Shown here: in pieces, positions 62,345-64,000 of the stretch
Layout: each line of letters opens with the position of its first letter
How positions within the stretch are numbered: the stretch's first letter is position 1
Assembly (NCBI RefSeq): GCF_025699485.1
Contig: NZ_JANUXN010000012.1
Location: 62,001 to 126,000 of the forward strand
Source of the DNA: Thauera carbonicopians
GTDB lineage: Bacteria; Pseudomonadota; Gammaproteobacteria; Burkholderiales; Rhodocyclaceae
DNA: 64,000 nucleotides
Direction of reading: 5' to 3'
The notes under the pieces: model-generated
What the model saw: the letters and a program-made list of their open reading frames with translations, nothing else
Told to the model about the DNA's origin: nothing
The model's database searches: none
Translations under genes and position numbers: made by a program

Positions 62345-63617
62345 CTACACAGGGAACCAGCAATTGGAAGGATTAATTGAAGAGAAAGTGGTAATAAAAC
62401 CGCGTCGACAGATTTCCACCAAACTTCGTCAACTGTTATTGAAAAAGCATAATCACACATGTGTTTCATGCGGAATAAGTGATGATATTGTTCCGCTTGA
62501 AATGGCATCAATAGTGCCAACCTCAGAAGGCGGAGACTTTAGTGAAGAAAACTTCACCATTCTTTGCCCTAATTGCCATCGATCTTTTGATAGGCAGCCT
62601 AGAGAACACGAATTCATAAGTTTTCTATCTGAAATAATAAATGCTAATGACTCCTATAGTAATGTCCAAATAGAGCCGCTTTTAGGCCGTAGCACGCGTT
62701 ACCGAGCCGACCTTATAGTTAAGCGAGCAAGAGAAACCCTGCTGATTGAATGTAAATCATACCTAATAGGAAGCATGGCTCGCTCGAAAAACATCATCAG
62801 TCAACTTAATAAATACAAAGAAGAATACGGTGACTGTCAGATGGTATTGGCGGTCCCTGGTTCGCTAAAAGAAAGGGAGTTAGAAATATTCTCAGGAGAG
62901 AATGTTGAGGTCTGGGACATAGGATTTATTGCTCATAACTTCAAGCAGCAAATTATAGATGCCTCACCAAGTTACTATAAAACTCTATTTTTAACCCAAC
63001 TTGCGCGCGCCTCTAAACCGACTAGAGAAGAAGAACTTATTAAGTCTTTAGAGAAATGCCCTCCCGGGAGAGCTGATTGCTACGTTTATCAAAGTTTAGT
63101 CGGTGATATTCTAGAACACCTGTTCACGCCTCCTCTAAACAAGCCTATTCCAGAACTTTCTGATAAAACATTGGCAAATCGCCGTGATTTCATCATGCCA
63201 AATTATTCCGACAAGGGATTTTGGGCATTCATGAGGGGAAAGTACGGCGCTGATTATGTCATTATTGATGCAAAAAACTACGCAAGAAAGGTAAAGAAAA
63301 CAGAAGTTTTTCAAATGGCCAATTATCTGAAACAGCATGGTGCGGGTCTATTTGGAATCATCGTATCTCGACAGGGAGGGGATTCTGCGGGATGCGAACA
63401 TACACTCAGAGAGCAATGGCTAATTAGCCAGAAAATGATCTTGGCTTTAAGTGATGAGGACATTATTGAAATGTTGATGGCAAAGTCAGATGGTCGTCCA
63501 CCAGAGGATGTATTGGGAAGAAAAATTGAACAGTTTAGGTTGTCGATGTAGCTCTAACAAAGTGCTGCACACGGAAAAATTACTCGCTACGCTCCCAATT
63601 TTCCGGTGAGCACAGCG
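62339..63617 (+). mobile_element. Integron gene cassette 2
   Basis: The cassette begins after G62338 (GTTAGAGCTAC) and its attC starts with GTAGCTCTAAC (63548-63558), an 11-base exact reverse complement. The 1279-base unit is strongly AT-richer than the chromosome (many A/T third codon positions), a sign of distant origin. It holds a single gene. Confidence 0.9.
62364..63551 (+). CDS. Degenerate HNH zinc module fused to two PD-(D/E)XK nuclease-like domains
   Basis: A 395-residue protein, TTG start with GGGA 8 bases upstream (no earlier or nearby ATG). Residues ~30-75 form an HNH-like zinc knuckle (CVSC at 33-36, CPNCH at 68-72), but the catalytic His position reads LEMASIVP where active HNH proteins have (D/H)HI, so this module is probably a DNA-binding remnant. 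A first PD-(D/E)XK core follows: D116 in YRADLIV, E129-C-K131 in LIECKS, and Q147xxxY151. A second core occupies about 247-345: D275 in NRRDFIM, D302-A-K304 in IIDAKNY, and Q317xxxY321. Both cores keep their metal-binding residues. Known relatives cleave DNA; a restriction or phage-defence role is inferred from architecture and cassette location. Confidence 0.75.
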   Translation: MEGLIEEKVVIKPRRQISTKLRQLLLKKHNHTCVSCGISDDIVPLEMASIVPTSEGGDFSEENFTILCPNCHRSFDRQPREHEFISFLSEIINANDSYSNVQIEPLLGRSTRYRADLIVKRARETLLIECKSYLIGSMARSKNIISQLNKYKEEYGDCQMVLAVPGSLKERELEIFSGENVEVWDIGFIAHNFKQQIIDASPSYYKTLFLTQLARASKPTREEELIKSLEKCPPGRADCYVYQSLVGDILEHLFTPPLNKPIPELSDKTLANRRDFIMPNYSDKGFWAFMRGKYGADYVIIDAKNYARKVKKTEVFQMANYLKQHGAGLFGIIVSRQGGDSAGCEHTLREQWLISQKMILALSDEDIIEMLMAKSDGRPPEDVLGRKIEQFRLSM

Positions 63618-63623
63618 TTCGGC
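63552..63623 (+). repeat. attC site of cassette 2
   Basis: Core sites are CTCTAAC (63552-63558) and GTTCGGC (63617-63623). Inner arms GTGCT and CGGAAAAATT pair with AATTTTCCG and AGCAC around a roughly 15-base loop. The right core site departs from the usual GTTRRRY at one position (C for R). Length is 72 bases. Confidence 0.82.
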
Positions 63624-63659
63624 GTCACCATCACGCAGGCAGTACAGGGGGGTAATTTC

Positions 63660-63947
63660 ATGACTCGAAAAGACGCAATCCACAAACTGCTAGACGATGC
63701 TGCCATGGAGTTACTTGGGTTCATCAAAGATTGCGAGTCAAAGCTCAAGGACCGCGATCGCTGGGTGCCTGCGGCTGAGATTAAGGACAGCCTCGACCTC
63801 AATTTTGTCGCCGTTCCGCGGAGCGGAAAGCAGTACGGTCCGAAAGGATGGGTGTTTGCCACGCTCGCACGGATGCTTAAGGACAAGTCGCTCGTCGAAT
63901 ACAAAAAGACCGGGAGCCGCGCTTTTTATAGGTCTGCTCACAAGTGA
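63660..63947 (+). CDS. Cassette 3 hypothetical protein, possible winged-helix
   Basis: A 95-residue basic protein. The C-terminal half (GWVFATLARMLKDKSLVEYKKTGSRAFYR) looks like a recognition helix followed by a beta wing, so a winged helix-turn-helix is possible. The N-terminal half is helical. AGGGGGG lies about 8 bases before ATG 63660. An in-frame GTG further upstream (63606) is rejected because it lies before the cassette junction at 63617/63618. Function is unknown. Confidence 0.65.
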   Translation: MTRKDAIHKLLDDAAMELLGFIKDCESKLKDRDRWVPAAEIKDSLDLNFVAVPRSGKQYGPKGWVFATLARMLKDKSLVEYKKTGSRAFYRSAHK

Positions 63948-63975
63948 ACGAAAAGCACGCTACCCACTGCACGAC

Positions 63976-64000
63976 GCCGAACCCGGCAGTCGAGCGGACC
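63976..64000 (+). repeat. Partial attC site of cassette 3
   Basis: GCCGAAC (63976-63982) is the left core site, complementary to the cassette's first bases GTTCGGC. It begins 29 bases after the stop of the cassette 3 gene. The rest of the site is outside the window. Confidence 0.75.

Larger units (their letters stand above)
63618..64000 (+). mobile_element. Integron gene cassette 3 (cut by window end)
   Basis: The cassette begins after G63617 (GTTCGGCGTC). Its own attC starts with GACGCCGAAC at 63973-63982, the exact reverse complement, and runs out of the window. So at least one more cassette or attC end lies to the right. Confidence 0.85.

Noticed and set aside
63606-63659. Upstream GTG start for the cassette 3 gene
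   Set aside because: It lies before the recombination point at 63617/63618, so part of the protein would belong to another cassette. ATG 63660 has a good ribosome-binding site.

Overview
The window looks like chromosome from a high-GC betaproteobacterium of the Rhodocyclales (Thauera/Azoarcus/Aromatoleum type). The evidence is the GC-rich codon use, a ybgC-tolQRAB-pal-cpoB-queE-queC run, hslVU beside a STAS-domain gene, rapZ, an assimilatory sulfate block with a DUF934 gene, an orphan PEP-CTERM/PrsT pair and a large fatty-acid beta-oxidation island. The genus is inferred from protein character and gene order; no database search was possible.

Layout. (1) 1-2590: the end of a probable U32-type peptidase gene and a divergent CcmF/CcsA-family haem lyase. 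(2) 2685-9879: a minus-strand acyl-CoA catabolic operon (acyl-CoA ligase, crotonase, acyl-CoA dehydrogenase, methylmalonate-semialdehyde dehydrogenase) with a divergent AraC-family regulator. (3) 10081-14651: rapZ, a NusG-domain-II protein and a Gx-family membrane protein, then a Tat-exported dienelactone hydrolase, infA, a small secreted protein and tRNA-Lys(TTT). (4) 14722-22450: a YeeE/YedE sulfur transporter, queC-queE and the Tol-Pal operon, all on the minus strand. (5) 22631-28320: a duplicated STAS protein, hslV, hslU, an AEC transporter, a cupin and a cytochrome P450. (6) 28441-36174: hslR, then cysI-DUF934-cysH-cysD-cysN with a TauE-family exporter and divergent cysB. The [4Fe-4S] type of CysH and a CysN without a fused kinase point to reduction of APS, not PAPS.

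(7) 36185-41304: an asparaginase, prsT and a PEP-CTERM surface-protein gene. The last has a clear sigma-54 type -24/-12 element and a strong terminator. (8) 41313-55218: an Atm1-like ABC exporter, then a PsrA-type TetR regulator with a PsrA-like operator over its own promoter. It is followed by fadE, thiolase, a FadJ-type multifunctional enzyme, a thioesterase, FadL, a FadN-type multifunctional enzyme with the reverse domain order, and FadA. Together these cover long-chain fatty-acid uptake and complete beta-oxidation. (9) 55267-60446: a YdcF-family protein, DUF2802 and SPOR-domain proteins, fliW, ridA and recG.

(10) 60473-64000: a chromosomal integron. A minus-strand integron integrase with an unusual N-terminal extension is followed by attI and at least three AT-richer gene cassettes. 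Cassette boundaries can be read directly, because the first bases of each cassette are the reverse complement of the start of its own attC site. The second cassette carries the most interesting gene in the window: a 395-residue protein with a zinc-knuckle HNH-like module that lacks the catalytic histidine, followed by two separate PD-(D/E)XK nuclease-like cores. It is a candidate uncharacterised DNA-targeting or defence protein.
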